Source: Panorpa germanica (taxonomy: Eukaryota > Arthropoda > Insecta > Mecoptera > Panorpidae). From it: a stretch of DNA of 64,000 nt. The notes beneath the pieces were generated by a model that saw only the letters and a program-made list of their open reading frames with translations, was not told the origin of the DNA and searched no databases. This document shows positions 10,484 to 22,742 of this stretch, in pieces (the stretch's first letter is position 1; each line of letters begins with the position of its first letter). The position numbers and the translations under genes were made by a program. The stretch lies in contig OY783216.1 of NCBI GenBank assembly GCA_963678705.1, positions 4,402,001-4,466,000 on the forward strand, in the 5' to 3' direction.

Positions 10484-10652
10484 CCCGTCTAGCACCCTGC
10501 TGAAAATTTAATATTATAAGTAACGTGAATTTTGATAGGAAATAAATTATTATGAAATAATTGTATTAAGTAGTAAACATAGTTATGTAGTATTTATATA
10601 TCCAGTTACTTCCAAACGTGAATTTTACGTATAGGGATCTATCAACAAGAGC

Positions 10653-11462
10653 GGTCATTTTAAATCAACAGAAAAATGCAATATTTCGGTGACATTTGGA
10701 GATATTGTGTTTCATTACTAACCTCAGAGTTTGTACTTTAGGCCTGTCTCAGTATTGCACCGTATTTAAGCGAATTTCTGCCGGACGTATACGGGCTACT
10801 ACGCTTTACCTATCCGAACCATGTAAATGTAATGAGATCTCTCTGGACCTCTCAGACTGCAAGCTACAAAGCCGTCCGAATACGGGCGGCACTACCTCGC
10901 ACATTAGAACCGTATAAAGGCGAATTTTAACAAAGCGTTACCACTACTACAACGATATCCTATCCAAACCTTTGTACATGCAAACAGCCGCCTCAGACTG
11001 GAGGGGATACCTAAGATCGCTTGTTGTTACGCTGGATCTTTTCGGTTCTATCGGCGACATCGCTTGTAAAGAGTATGTTCTGCATGCAGTTTATGTTTGT
11101 ATTTCAGTGAATCATGGACACCGATACCGATACCAATACGATAGAACTAAATTTAAATTCACGACAACCAGAACTCAGATATATAATAAATGCTAAAGTC
11201 CCTTTAATACCAGTAGTGTATCGATAAAAATTAAAGTTAAAGTTTGCTCTCATGATAAATTATATAAGTGCTAAAGAACTCCAATACACCCCCTAATACA
11301 CGACTACAGACATCTGTGACACACATAGGCGGTTTGCTTTGTAGCTCATCCAATCCGCCGATTTACGTCCGAATACGCCGTCGCTTAAATACGGTCCCAT
11401 ACTGAGACAGGCCTTTGATTAAAATAAAAATATCACCACTTCTCTCGGAAATATTGCGTTTA
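10653..11462. mobile_element. Small MITE family J, copy 1, interrupted by another transposon
   Basis: Left part (GGTCATTTTAAATCAACAGA through ...GTACTTTA) and right part (GATTAAAATAAAAATATCAC...) are contiguous in the uninterrupted copy at 39353-39507. The inserted DNA is the element at 10741-11413. Confidence 0.75.
10741..11413. mobile_element. Non-autonomous DNA transposon nested in MITE J
   Basis: Terminal inverted repeats of about 33 bp: GGCCTGTCTCAGTATTGCAC at the left matches the complement of the right end with few mismatches, continuing through ACCGTATTTAAGCG. CTTTAG left and CTTTG right may be a mutated target duplication. The interior is richer in G+C than its surroundings. Two open frames of 70-75 codons inside have no recognisable domain. 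Confidence 0.8.
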
Positions 11463-12390
11463 TTTTGTATTTATTTAATGACAATGTAACACATTCATGT
11501 TAACGTTAGGTAAAAATATTTATACTTGTAATATTAGTCGCTTACATCACATTTTACATATGTGTAATGTATTATCATTGTTATGTGTTTAACTGTATGT
11601 TTTACAAAAGTTTATTTTAGGCATATTAATCAGAGTTAATCATTGTGACATTTTGTAAATATATGGAGGATTACTAAATTAGTTGACACGTTTGGAAAAA
11701 TTCTTACAATGTAAATGCAGTAAACGTGTGAATCACGCGCAAACGTTGATAAACGTGATTCACTCACTGTACACATTTTATTACTCGGTATACATACGAG
11801 GTGTGGTTATTTCTGAACTAGACTGATGCAACTACAGGCGAACTACGCATGCGCCAAAGTCGTACGACCGACATATCTGTAGCGTAATGCGTGAACCCTT
11901 CTTTTTCGATTGCCGTCATTTTTGTGTCTGTAGATATATTAGTTTGCCAGTGGTTTTTGTTTGTATAATGTCTATTTTTTGTTTTACCGGAAAAATGGTA
12001 ACTGATGAACAAAGATAAATAAAATAGATGGAAAAAGTTAAGAAGTTATTAAGAGGAAAAACAATAATGCAATTTTTAAATTTAAATATCTTCATCAACT
12101 TTTGAATATTTAAGAATATAAAAAAGTCAATCCTACTTAAAAACTTTTCAAAAGAATTATTCACCTTGACGACTACTATTATCGTGATATAGCTGTTTTA
12201 AAATATCAGTTAATTTCCTTCACAGATAATCTGCGTTATCAAATGCCCTTATCTATTTTATTCTATTCTAATGTCACAACAAAAAATGAAATATAACACA
12301 AGTATCAACGTGCCGTCGAATGTGATCGCAGCGAGATAAAAATCTTCGTTTCGTAACACTGGAAATTAAATTAGTAGTATAGAGAAAAAA

Positions 12391-12740
12391 TCAAATTTTC
12401 GCCGCGATAAAACTAATTTTAGTGGCGAAAAAACAAATTTTAGTGGCGAAAAAACATATTTTAGCGGCAAAAAAACAAACTTTAGTAACGAAAAATCAAA
12501 ATTTAGCGACAAAAAACTAAATTTTAGCGGCGAAAAAACAAATCAAATTTTTGCCGCAAAAAAAAACATATTTTAGCGGCAGAAAAACAAATTTTCATCG
12601 CGAAAAAACATATTTTAGCAGCGAAAAACATATTTTATCGGCGAAAAATTAAATTTTAGCGGTGAAAAATCAAATTTTAGCCTCGAAAAAACAAATTATA
12701 GTGGCGAAAAACATATTTTGGCGGCGAAAAAACAAATTTA
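12391..12740 (+). repeat. GGCGAAAAA minisatellite array 1
   Basis: About 16 degenerate tandem units of 20-22 bp with consensus close to TTTTAGCGGCGAAAAAACAAA. Units vary at the GCGGC/GTGGC core and in A-run length. The same unit forms arrays at 43281-43612 (inverted) and 52231-52656. Confidence 0.9.
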
Positions 12741-13325
12741 TTAAAAATATAATTTGAAAAATATATTAAAAATTATTTTATTTAATATAATTAATTTCAC
12801 TTCTATATATTTTACAAGGTGAATCTTACATTTTAGGTTAAAACCTTAAATTAACATTAAAATTTAGTGAGTGGGAATGGCGCTTTAAGGATTGTCTCTA
12901 CTGATGAAACTTTTCTCTACCACAAAACATAAAATATGGATGTTACTTTACATATAAAGCATATAATAAATACGAGCGTATAAAATACAAACTTTGCCAT
13001 TTGAGTAGCCGAAGTAGTTAGTTCGTAAACTCTAACACTTAACTAAATCAGTCATGGAAATAAACTCACTAAATGATAAACAAATATACCAACCATATAA
13101 TTTGGATTCAATAAAATAATTCGTTATTTAATTTCAAATTTTAATTCCATTTCTTATTGAAATATTTAATTTGAACATAATTATAACATTTAACAAAATA
13201 TAGTTTCCACATAATCGGACGCTAAAAATCTTAGAATTTTTTTCTCTACGAAATAGGAAATCGTGTAAACATATAAACATACTCCTGGAACATTATACTA
13301 GTAGATTAAATATTAAACTACTTAC

Positions 13326-13430
13326 TTTTACAGGTTCTTAAACGGTTCTGTTCCGACTGAACACTTTTGTAAACAATGTATTTACCAATTTACGTAAAAC
13401 TGACACTTCTAGCACGGACTGGGACTGAAT
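13326..13430 (-). promoter_or_regulatory. Myo61F: Candidate Myo61F promoter and non-coding 5' exon
   Basis: On the minus strand a good donor (GTAAAA|GTAAGTAG) at 13326 is preceded by TCAGT initiator-like motifs (TTCAGTCGG at about 13360 and TTCAGTCCC at about 13428). It lies 2.8 kb upstream of the exon with the start codon, which itself begins at a splice acceptor, so an upstream UTR exon is required. The assignment is inference. Confidence 0.3.
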
Positions 13431-13691
13431 ACACGGCAAGTCGTATAATCATACGTTGCCCGTAACATTGGACATTGGTAGGCACAGCCGCAGGACAAAC
13501 GATAAAATAAAGTAATGTACAAAAATATTAAGTTTTGATAAGGACTAATTAGATAAAAATAATTGATCGATGAGTCTTGTAAAGGTAACTTCACAATAAA
13601 TGTTTATTAAGTAAGTTTTAAGATTTCTTTTATATATTTAGTATGCATAACTAAAATTATTTTATAACTTATAGCCTGGTCAAGATAGACA

Positions 13692-14047
13692 TTTGAAATA
13701 ACAAAAATTGCCGGAGAGCGAAATATTGGTGGAGAGCTGGGGTTTACCATAACAAATAAAGTTTTAAAAATCCCCATCGATTCTATGTGTGCTTCAAAAG
13801 TTAATCGGGGTCAAAGGTCAAAATTTGAGGTTTTTTGGATTTTTCTCGAAAACGGTAAGTTTTATCAAAAAAAAACCTCAAACCAAAGTTGTAGATCTTA
13901 AAATTCTCTACAAAAATAGTCCTTATGATTTTTTTCCTAAGAGTTACCATTCCTGATATATCGATGGGGATTTTTAAAACTTTATTTGTAATGGTAAGGC
14001 TCAGCTCTCCACCAATATTTGGTTCTCCGGGAATTTTTGTTATTTGA
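13692..14047. mobile_element. MITE family I, long inverted repeats of about 95 bp
   Basis: Arms at about 13692-13786 and 13951-14047 are inverted copies, including AACAAAAATTxCCGGAGA, CAATATTTGG/CCAATATT-type and CCCCATCGAT blocks. The loop of about 165 bp has no ORF. It is a non-autonomous hairpin element. Confidence 0.85.
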
Positions 14048-14167
14048 CCACTATTTTTATGTTTAAATTGACCGGATCATTAACTGTTATAGATATTATT
14101 ATCACGGTGTATTTATTTCTGTTTCTAATGACGTTCTTGTTCTATATTGTCGTAAAAGTCTTACAGA

Positions 14168-14420
14168 CCCAGTAAACATTTTGGAGTCACCTTGCCATCA
14201 TATTGAAGATGCGTATGACTTTCTTGTCATGAAAGAGTTCATTTACAGTTCAGTTCCTCACAGTCGTTCATATGAAATATCAATTTTATCGGCTACAAAT
14301 AGCGAAACCACTTCACCTGTTGGAATACAAATGAAGATAAAGTTCATGTGAACTATCATTGAAATGCAATAGTGATAGAAACGTCACAAAACAAGACACT
14401 GCACCAAATTGTTTACTGGG
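14168..14420 (+). mobile_element. MITE family G, copy 1 (uninterrupted)
   Basis: Begins CCCAGTAAACATTTTGGAGT and ends CCAAATTGTTTACTGGG, an inverted terminus of about 17 bp with one mismatch. It is 253 bp long. It shows the undisturbed form of the copy at 62593-63552, which carries an insertion at CGTCACAAA. Confidence 0.85.
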
Positions 14421-15194
14421 CAGTCACTTCCCAGAGCCGGATTAACCATTAGACAAGTAATGGCCATCCTTAAATTACGTCACACAAATTTGCCTGCTAT
14501 TCTGAATCTCCCTCCATTCGCACTTGTCAAAACTTGTTACATTTTTTTTCTTGATTTTATTTAAACTTGAAGACTTCTACATTTTATATTGCATGTGACG
14601 TCAGAACGCTTCTGCCCCCCCCCTCATCTGTAATTTATAGATGGCCCCTAAGAGAATATTTAGGATCCATAATTCGATAATAAAAATATGGTTTTTCATG
14701 TTATCATTTTTTAAGTATCACGCGATGAGGAGACGTAATTTCGCGAATTTAGGGGATTTTAATGTTATTTAGTGAAAAACTTTTGATGAGAGTTGGTAAC
14801 CCTGGACCATCCCTGGACATACTCCAGAGATAGAGTGAATTTAAATCAATGAAGGAGAAGTGTGAAAATAATTTCTTTAATTTTTGTATCATCTGTTCAG
14901 GCTCAGAATGTGCTTTAACATATAAACTCAATGTTGTAATCATTTAAATTTTTATTTACATTAATTAATTTTTGGTATTTCCGCCAAAACCATATCCAAA
15001 GATAATCCGGCAAAACCGCTAAAAAAACTTTTACCGCTTACCACTAAACTAAAACTAATTAAAAAATAAACCAGAAAAACATTGAATAAAATATCACAAT
15101 AACAGAAGCTTGTAATTATAATAGAAGAACAGCTAAACTTTCGTTAGCCCAAGTATAAAATATGTCGCAATATTACTCTCTAGTTAGGTTGGAC

Positions 15195-15440
15195 AAGGAA
15201 CATAAGAAGAATCACAAAATTTAGATTGGGAAACGAAGAGAAAGCCAGCTGATACTGGGAAAATAGCGAGGAAAGAATGTGCAGGGTGTGCTGCAAAGAG
15301 ATAGAAACGCTGGAGCACATTAAGTATTCATATGAGAAAAAGGTAACAAGTCAAAAGAAGATTGTGCAGTTGTTAAAGGGAGGCAGTGAAGAAAGAGATG
15401 TATGGCGGAGATAGAGGAAAGAGAAGGAAAGGCAGAGTAG
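15195..15440 (+). pseudogene. LINE reverse-transcriptase C-terminal fragment
   Basis: Encodes [19 protein letters not shown] and CRVCCKEIETLEHIKYS with a disrupted frame, related to 6955-7235. It is followed by purine-rich DNA also seen in related copies. No RT catalytic domain remains. Confidence 0.65.
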
Positions 15441-15649
15441 CGGCAAAATGAATCGATTAGAATTACTTGCATTTAGCAAATTTTAGGAAAAATGCATATT
15501 TATCTTGTGTTTACATATTTTTGTTACATATTTATGTTTACCGTCTTCTTTTGCTGTTACCGACTCGATTTTACTTATATATTAAGTTCTTTTATTTGTA
15601 TATTCTCCAAAAATTAGGGCTCTAATCATAAATGCCCGACAAGACCTAT

Positions 15650-15905
15650 CCTATATTATAATGTTCCAAGTGTATATTTATGATCTTATATGTTTGGTAG
15701 TGAATTTTATATGACAGCGCGAAAACGCCTCCGTCAATGTTTTTGAAAATTGCCTATTTTGTAGACAAAAAAATTGTAAGACTTTTGGCAATTTCCTGGA
15801 AACCCGTAATTTTTCAAAAACTGGAAAAAAAGTGAGCCTTTTTTGCTGTATTACTTTTAATTCGTAAAAGATAGAAAGTTGAAATTTTGCATGTGTATTA
15901 AGGTA
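15650..15905 (+). repeat. Dispersed repeat K, copy 1
   Basis: Matches 26435-26700 in the opposite orientation, including TCCTATATTATAATGTTCCA at one end, the GGAAACCCGTAATTTT block and the AAAGATAGAAAG-TGAAATTT block. A partial copy is near 13200-13300. Termini are not resolved. Confidence 0.55.
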
Positions 15906-16961
15906 TTCAATGCTGACATTTCTCAAAAATTAGAAATTCAAAAATTGAAAGGGGGGGGGGGGCTAAAGAAATTCGGGAGCCCGGTAGGGAACTTTGGAGA
16001 AAGTTCATATTCTGGATTCTAGAATAATTAAGTAAGTATATTATTAATAAAAGAAAATTCAAAATTTTATAATTTTATTTGGGGGCAGTATTTGCTGAGA
16101 GTAAATATTGTGCTAGAAAGTTAAAATTTTGTATATAGTCTAACCTTGGTAACTTATTTACGAATCGAAAAAAAAAATCCCAAATTTTGAAAAAAAGTTG
16201 GTCAAATAACGCATAAATTGAAAATATTTTTTATAAAAAAAATATAATTTTTTAGTCAGTTTGTATGAAAAATTAATTGTTTTTATATGTAAAATTTATA
16301 TAGAATGAGTTAAGTATTTCAATTTAAAAATGGATTAAAAATTAGAAATGAAATTCAATTCACACACAAAAGACAGTCGTCGTTTGCGACGGGGGTAAAC
16401 TCTAGTAGATTATATTCTTCTGTCAAAAAAATATATTTTAGGTTAATTTAATAATACTTAAATTTTCTACCACCAGATGTCTGCAAAAGATTTTCGCTAA
16501 TTGGTAAAGCAATCGTTTGGATAAATGTTGTAGCTTGTAGTTGTAGCTTGATCATTAGTTTTAAATTTTAATTATCAATTCTTACGCACGCGCACGCGAT
16601 ATATAGTCATTCTTTTTATTTTGTAAATGTTAAATCAATTAATTGGGTTGTTGATAATAGAGCACGTAACCAATATATGCTGTTATCAGTTGTTATCAGT
16701 ATTGTTAGTGTATTAAGATAGGTAATAAATAGTACACTCATTAACAAAATTATATTGTCTACGTGGAGTACAACAATATGTTCATGTTAATTTAAATCAA
16801 CAGCTTCTTTGTACATTATGTAATACATAAAGCATTTTATATAGTTTTGTACACAAAGTGCTTTTTATTGAATGACGTCATGTTATTTAAATAGCCCGCC
16901 AAACACAATTACATATTTCTATGTATATAAATAAAAATAATTTGGTTAATATATTGAAAAA

Positions 16962-17594
16962 ATGGGCTTGTGTCCTATGTCTTAATTTCTATAAAAGTGT
17001 ACTATATAATGATAAGTGGGTTACTAGAACCTCAAATGTTCACTTTATTTTATAATAACTTCTTATATGTTAAGAGATATTAACAATTAAAAAAGGTCAT
17101 TTTTTTCTCTTAAATTATTAAAGGGATTCAACGTTGGACAACATTCCAAGTGCATGTGACATCACAATCCTTGTGTAAGGTTACCAACCTTACAGATCAT
17201 AAATCTCTGTTATATGTATTTATATATCAAAATATCAAATATTATTTACAGCAATTTCAAGGAATAATCATATTTCAATATTATGTCTGCCGTAACAGGG
17301 TTAAATAAAATAAAAACTTATTATTCTTAGACTTGACTTGATTATTTCGACTACCAACAGCTACAAAACATTACCACAGCACTGACCTACTCAACAAATA
17401 ACTGACGTTAAAATGCATTTCACAAATATGGCCGACCATTTCTAGCGCTAAAACTACAATTTAAATTTTTAATTGCTATATCTCTGTCAACATTTAGATA
17501 TTTAATAAAATAGACACGCCAATACACATTTATTAACATTAATTTCAATCAACAATTGAAAAATCGATCACTAAAAAATGGGGACACAAGCCAT
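16962..17594 (+). mobile_element. MITE family A, copy 3 (near full length)
   Basis: Runs from ATGGGCTTGTGTCCTATG to GGGGACACAAGCCAT, 633 bp. It contains the internal palindrome TAAGGTTACCAACCTTA and the motif ATGGCCGACCATTTCTAGCG shared by most copies. No ORF. Confidence 0.9.
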
Positions 17595-17605
17595 CAAGTT
17601 TATAG

Positions 17606-17830
17606 CCAGTAAACATTTTGGAGTCACTTTGACATCATATTGAGGATGCGTATGATGCTTTTGTCATGAAACAATTCAATTTGATTTCACTCGTTGAAGG
17701 AAATGTCAGTGATATGAACTACAAATAGTAAAATCACTTGACCTAACCTCACTACCGTACCAGTATTGAATGAAGTTGCAAATAAACCATTAAAGTGTAA
17801 CAGAGACAGATATATCTTGTTTCTTTTTCT
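17606..17830 (+). mobile_element. MITE family G, copy 2 (divergent)
   Basis: Starts CCAGTAAACATTTTGGAGTC twelve bases after MITE A copy 3. It shares CATATTGAGGATGCGTATGA and later blocks with 14168-14420. The right end is not clear. Its distal part matches 34050-34162 inverted. Confidence 0.6.
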
Positions 17831-19190
17831 ACATGAATGTAGAATTTTATTTCAACTGAAATAAATATTTTCAAATGTAAAAGAGGCAACAACTATATTT
17901 CATTTAGGAGAGAATATTCTTATAAAAAGATTATGACAATCTGTGATTTTCTTTTTCTTTTTAATAATAAAACACAGCATTTACTTTATGTAGTATAAAA
18001 GAGATAGCAATATATAGAAAAGAGAATAGGAATATGACGTCAAGGGATTACGGTTTTTGTCTTTGAATCCATTCAATGGTTGAAGGGTCAAAAATTACTT
18101 TCTTAATTATTAATATCTCCTATAATATAGTAACTTATTAAAAAAATAAATGGAAATTTGACTTTATCATTTTATCATGGTTCATAACCATATTTCTTAA
18201 TTTTATAACATTCCCAAAGAAACCTTAATTCACAAATGAATATAATAAAACCATAATTAATAATAAAAATGTTATCACAACAATTTGCTAATATTACATA
18301 ATTTTAATTAATTGTTATAAGATAGTCAGCTATAACAATAAATAATTCTTATAAAAATCATGAAATAATACTATTAGAAATATTAAATCATTATAGATAT
18401 AGATTAGATAAGTTGAATATCTTATCAAATTCATTATTGCGATACCTGAATTATTATTTTGTTCTTATCAAAGATGTCAAGATAAATCTTTGAGTATCTT
18501 TATACAATAAGTAATTTAAAACATTATATTTGTTAATAGATTTTAATTATTAATAATTTTCAATAAATGTTATGCAATAAATATTCCCCCAGATATAATA
18601 ATCAGACAACGTATAAATTTAAACTTGAAATAATAAAATAGTTCCGCCTGAAGTGTTGATGAACGCAACTACTATAACACTCAATAAGACAAGTCTTCAC
18701 ACTCAAGGTTAATTTATGCTTTTACGTAAATTAAAATGTCGTCCTAATAAATATTAATGATGCTTAAGATATTTTTGTGCATTATTCTAAACAATTGTTA
18801 CAATATTCTAAAGTGTATTTTAAAAAACTAAGAAATTACATGAAAAAATGTGAAATATTAAATTTCCTAGCTTACTTTTTCTGTAGCATGTTTTCGAAGC
18901 AGACTACCCCCTTAAGAGCAACGTCTTGAAATTTCTAAATACATTTTCTAAACGATGCATACTTCAAGAATATACAGTTAAAATAATGTTATTAAATTAT
19001 AAAAATTGAGGAAACTTTTTGGACATCGTTTTTCACAAAAACTGTACTGTTTATGAATTGAAATATAACTTTCAAATTAAAAAAAATTAAATAAATTCAT
19101 CGTATACCACTGTTTAACGTCAGAGCTGAACGAAATAAACATGGTGCATAACATAGATGTAAATAAATATAATTATAATCAAAAATATAA
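17831..19190. other. AT-rich region without recognisable genes
   Basis: Very AT-rich, with many stops in all frames. No exon-like conserved coding, RNA gene or matching transposon ends are seen. Confidence 0.5.
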
Positions 19191-19194
19191 TAAA

Positions 19195-19498
19195 TTGTTC
19201 ATGGCAAAAAGAATGGAGTGAAGAAAGTGATAACAAATTAAGGGAAGTGAAGCCATTAATTTGCAAACAAGAATTACCAGACGGAATAAATAGAAGGCTG
19301 GAAGTAGTAATATGTAGACTCATGATAGGCCATACAAATTATACTCATACCTACTTATTTAAAAAGGAACCACAACCAATATGTGAACAATGCAATAACC
19401 TACTAACGGTAAAGCATATTATTTTCCATTGCTCAAAATACTCGTCGCTCAGACAAGAATATAATAATGCACAAATAAAATAAAATAATAAAAAAAAA
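19195..19498 (+). pseudogene. LINE 3' end with zinc-knuckle coding and A-rich tail
   Basis: Translation gives LEVVICRLMIGHTNYTHTYL followed by CEQCNNLLTVKHIIFHC, the C-x2-C...H-x4-C knuckle near the C-terminus of I/Jockey-type non-LTR elements. It ends with an A-rich tract (AAATAAAATAATAAAAAAAA), as expected for a retrotransposed 3' end. It is 5' truncated. Confidence 0.75.
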
Positions 19499-20245
19499 AT
19501 ATATAACAAATACTAAGGTGAACGTTATTGCGGTTGCATTTTCGAAACCACAGGCGTTTCTTAAAGAAAAAATGTATGAAACAGAAGGTAACTAAGAAGG
19601 TGTTATAGAAGGAGTTAAAAGTAAATGTCCTTAGTTTCGTATAACTCGTATGAAACGCCTACTGTGATAACAACACAGATTGGCACACATAACAAGGGTT
19701 GCTCGTCGATAGCACATTTGGTGAACCCACCATTATTTGAAACGCCTACAGTACTAAAATGCAACAATAGTAACAAATTACATCCATGTCAAGAATAGAA
19801 TATTTGTTCCAGTGCACATATTTAGATTGAATACGTCAGTGTGGGAAAAATGCATAAATGCCATATTAATACGATAAGAGGCTACACAACTGATAAGCGA
19901 ATGTAATTATTGACATCATTTGATATGTGCAATCATAAATAATAAAGAGAAGGCATGACGCACGATAATGATAAATGTATATAAAACTGCAAATGTGAAT
20001 CGTGGGAAATGAACATCAAGCATGTGGCAAGTCTTATAACTACCTGATTAGGATCTAGTCGGGTCCTAATAAGCGATGCCTTGACAATACCTGATCAGGG
20101 CATCATGCATCTCGAGCATTAATTTTTTTGAACATATATAAAAATTATAATAATTTGAAATAATGTAAATAAAAAAAATTGTAATTAATTGACCATTTAG
20201 ATAACGCGTAACGGGTAAATATAACACCAATTTAAATTTTACTAA

Positions 20246-20881
20246 ATGGGTTTGTGTCCTATATCTTAATTTCTATAAAAGTGTACTATATATCGATAAA
20301 ATGGTTACTAGAACCTCAAATGTTCAATTATTTTTTAATAACTCCTTATATGTTAAGTGATATTAACAATTAAAAAAGTCATTTTGTCTCTTTAATTATT
20401 AAAGGGATTCAACGTTGTACACATTCCAAATGCATGTGACATCACAATTCTTGTGTAAGGTTACCAACCTTACAGCTCATAAATCTCTGCTATATGTATT
20501 TATATATCAAAATATCAAATATTATTTACAGCTATTTCAAGGAACAATAAAATTCCAATATTATGTCTGTCTTAGCAGGGTTAAATAAAATAAAAACTTA
20601 TTATTCTTTGATTTGACTTGATTATTTGACTACCAACAGCTGCAAAACAGTACCACAGTACTGACCTACTCAACAAATAACTGACGTTAAAATGCATTTC
20701 ACGTCATACAAATATGGCCGACCATTTCTAACGCTAAAACTACAATTCAAATTTTTAATTGCTATATCTCCGTCAATATTTAGATATTTAATGAAATAGA
20801 CACGCCAATACACATTTATTAACATCAATTTCAATCAACAATTGAAAATTCGACCACTAAAAAATGAGGACACAAGCCCAT
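20246..20881 (+). mobile_element. MITE family A, copy 4 (near full length)
   Basis: Runs from ATGGGTTTGTGTCCTATA to GAGGACACAAGCCCAT, 636 bp. It is the best-preserved match to copy 3. It has the internal AAGGTTACCAACCTTACAGC palindrome and no ORF. Confidence 0.9.
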
Positions 20882-21253
20882 TACAAGTTTAATTTTAAAA
20901 GAACGGCTCGGATTCCCCAATTAGTGACAGGCATGACTCACTGTGACTGACAGCAATTTAGAAATGTCACAAGTTGACCTAATGAGTGCATCCTTAATGC
21001 AGTTTTATCACTTAACGCTAATCTATGTCGGTTTACTTTCTGTGTGATAATAAAACAATAAATTTAACCTAGTTCTAGCGCTAAGCTTTGTAATGATATT
21101 TATTTTTGTAGAAAAAATATTCGGAAACATAAAAGAAGTTATCATTTATTATTATACCCAGTTGAGATATAATAATGTAAAAAGTAGTGCTAGAATATGC
21201 GGAATAACTTATTTTCTACCTCCTAGTACTTATAACCATAGAGATATAAGAAT

Positions 21254-21320
21254 AGAGTGCGCAAGAGGCTGAATACTGCGATAAAGACAAAGAGAGAGAG
21301 AGACAGCTGCTGAGTGTCCT
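21254..21320. repeat. Short dispersed repeat shared with 62040-62117
   Basis: ATAAGAATAGAGTGCGCAAG, an AGAGAGAGAGACAGCTGCT stretch and GTGTCCTATGTGTCTC match 62040-62117 in reverse complement. Probably a fragment of a transposon whose ends I could not define. Confidence 0.45.
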
Positions 21321-21904
21321 ATGTGTCTCCTTCTAGCCGAAAACTAGAGGTAGATATACAATTTATTAAAAACGAACGCTTTAACGTAATTTGCCGAATT
21401 CTATTTACAATACGTCCTATTAAGAAAAACCAGTCATGTTTTATGTTAAAAAATAAAAGTAAATATCACTCAGAATGAAAAATATCTAAATCGGTTTATT
21501 TATACCGATACCAGTCTGCTAGACTATTTATTCTTTCCTAATACTGTTTGCTCTAAAATGATTATTCATTCAGTGTCTAAATATTTACCGCCAGCATTTA
21601 TGAACGTGGTAAACAAGTTAAAATAAAATCGTATTCTTATTATTCTACAGAGCTTAATATCAAAAGCGCGACGTTAAAAATTAGGCGGGCAAACAGAAGC
21701 TTAAATTATAAGTAGCTATATCTCGTCTAGTTTTAAATATGTAAAAAAATTAAATAATTACAAATCTTTGTGTTCAAAATTTTAAGACAATATTAAAAAT
21801 GCTTAATTACATAATGTCACAGAATTATGTAATAAATATTTAAATACAGTTTCGTGCTAAACACAGTTACGTATGTGTAACGTTTATTTAATATATTTAT
21901 ATAT

Positions 21905-22400
21905 TAATTGTGTATGCCTTTCGGCTTTACAATCTACAGTATTATATTTCTAATACATTTCATTCCTATATACATTCCAAACTTAAAACTAAACTTAAAA
22001 TAAACTTAAAATCTTCTCGACTTTTACTACTTCCAAAAGTGCTTTCTGCTTCTTCTTCTTTTGACCCTCTCTATTATTCTCCACCAGCTTATTTATTCTC
22101 CTGTTTTTCTTTTCCTTCTTACTATTTCCGCCATCCACCTCTTTCCTTCACTGCCTCCCTTTAATAGCTGGCCAATATTCCTTTCGCTTGCTACTTTTTC
22201 CTTACACTCAAACTTAATGTGCTCCAGTGTTTCGTCCTCCGCTCCACACATTCTACACTTTCTTTCCTCACTCTTTTCCCAGTATCTGTTTCCTTTTTCC
22301 TCATTTCCCAATCTAAACCTTGCTGTTCTTCTTATGTGTTTTATGTCTTTTTCTATAAGGTACTGAGGCACATTATTTTCCCATAACCTCTTATCGTTTA
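21905..22400 (-). pseudogene. LINE 3' end fragment (R1/I-like C-terminus plus 3' UTR)
   Basis: On the minus strand it reads [20 protein letters not shown], then CRMCGAEDETLEHIKFEC, a C-x2-C...H-x4-C knuckle, then a purine-rich tail. The 3' UTR ends at the GTAAAGCCGAAAGGC block near 21905-21935, which recurs at about 26295. It is 5' truncated and lacks RT. Confidence 0.75.
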
Positions 22401-22742
22401 TTTAATATAAAAAGTTTACCTTTTACATCACTTTTTAGGTTAATATGATTTAAGATTACATAACAAGAGTTTTTTTTTATGACAAAGTATATGTTATACG
22501 TAGCTCATTTTAAACTTATTTTATTTACATTTTTAGGAAAATATTTGTCATATTCTCAATTAATGATTCTAAGTTTTTCAAAGCAATCGTAACAAAATTA
22601 CCATTGTTACATCACAAAACATTCGTTTTAAAATAAATGGGCGTAGGGTTCGTATGTTTAAAATGGTAATATTAAGTCGATGTCTTAAAATGCTGTACCG
22701 CAAGGAGTATTGAAAGTTTTAAATACGTATAAAGAACATTAA

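Noticed and set aside
11818-12164. TACGAGGTGTGGTTATTTCTG at about 11797 as a mariner terminus, and minus-strand frames beside it
   Set aside because: No matching inverted partner or transposase motif was found, so no element is called.
15948-15962. Run of at least 12 G
   Set aside because: Simple homopolymer. Noted, but no structure or motif around it suggests function.
22061-22366. Plus-strand frame rich in Ser, Pro and Phe
   Set aside because: Antisense of the LINE C-terminal fragment on the minus strand.
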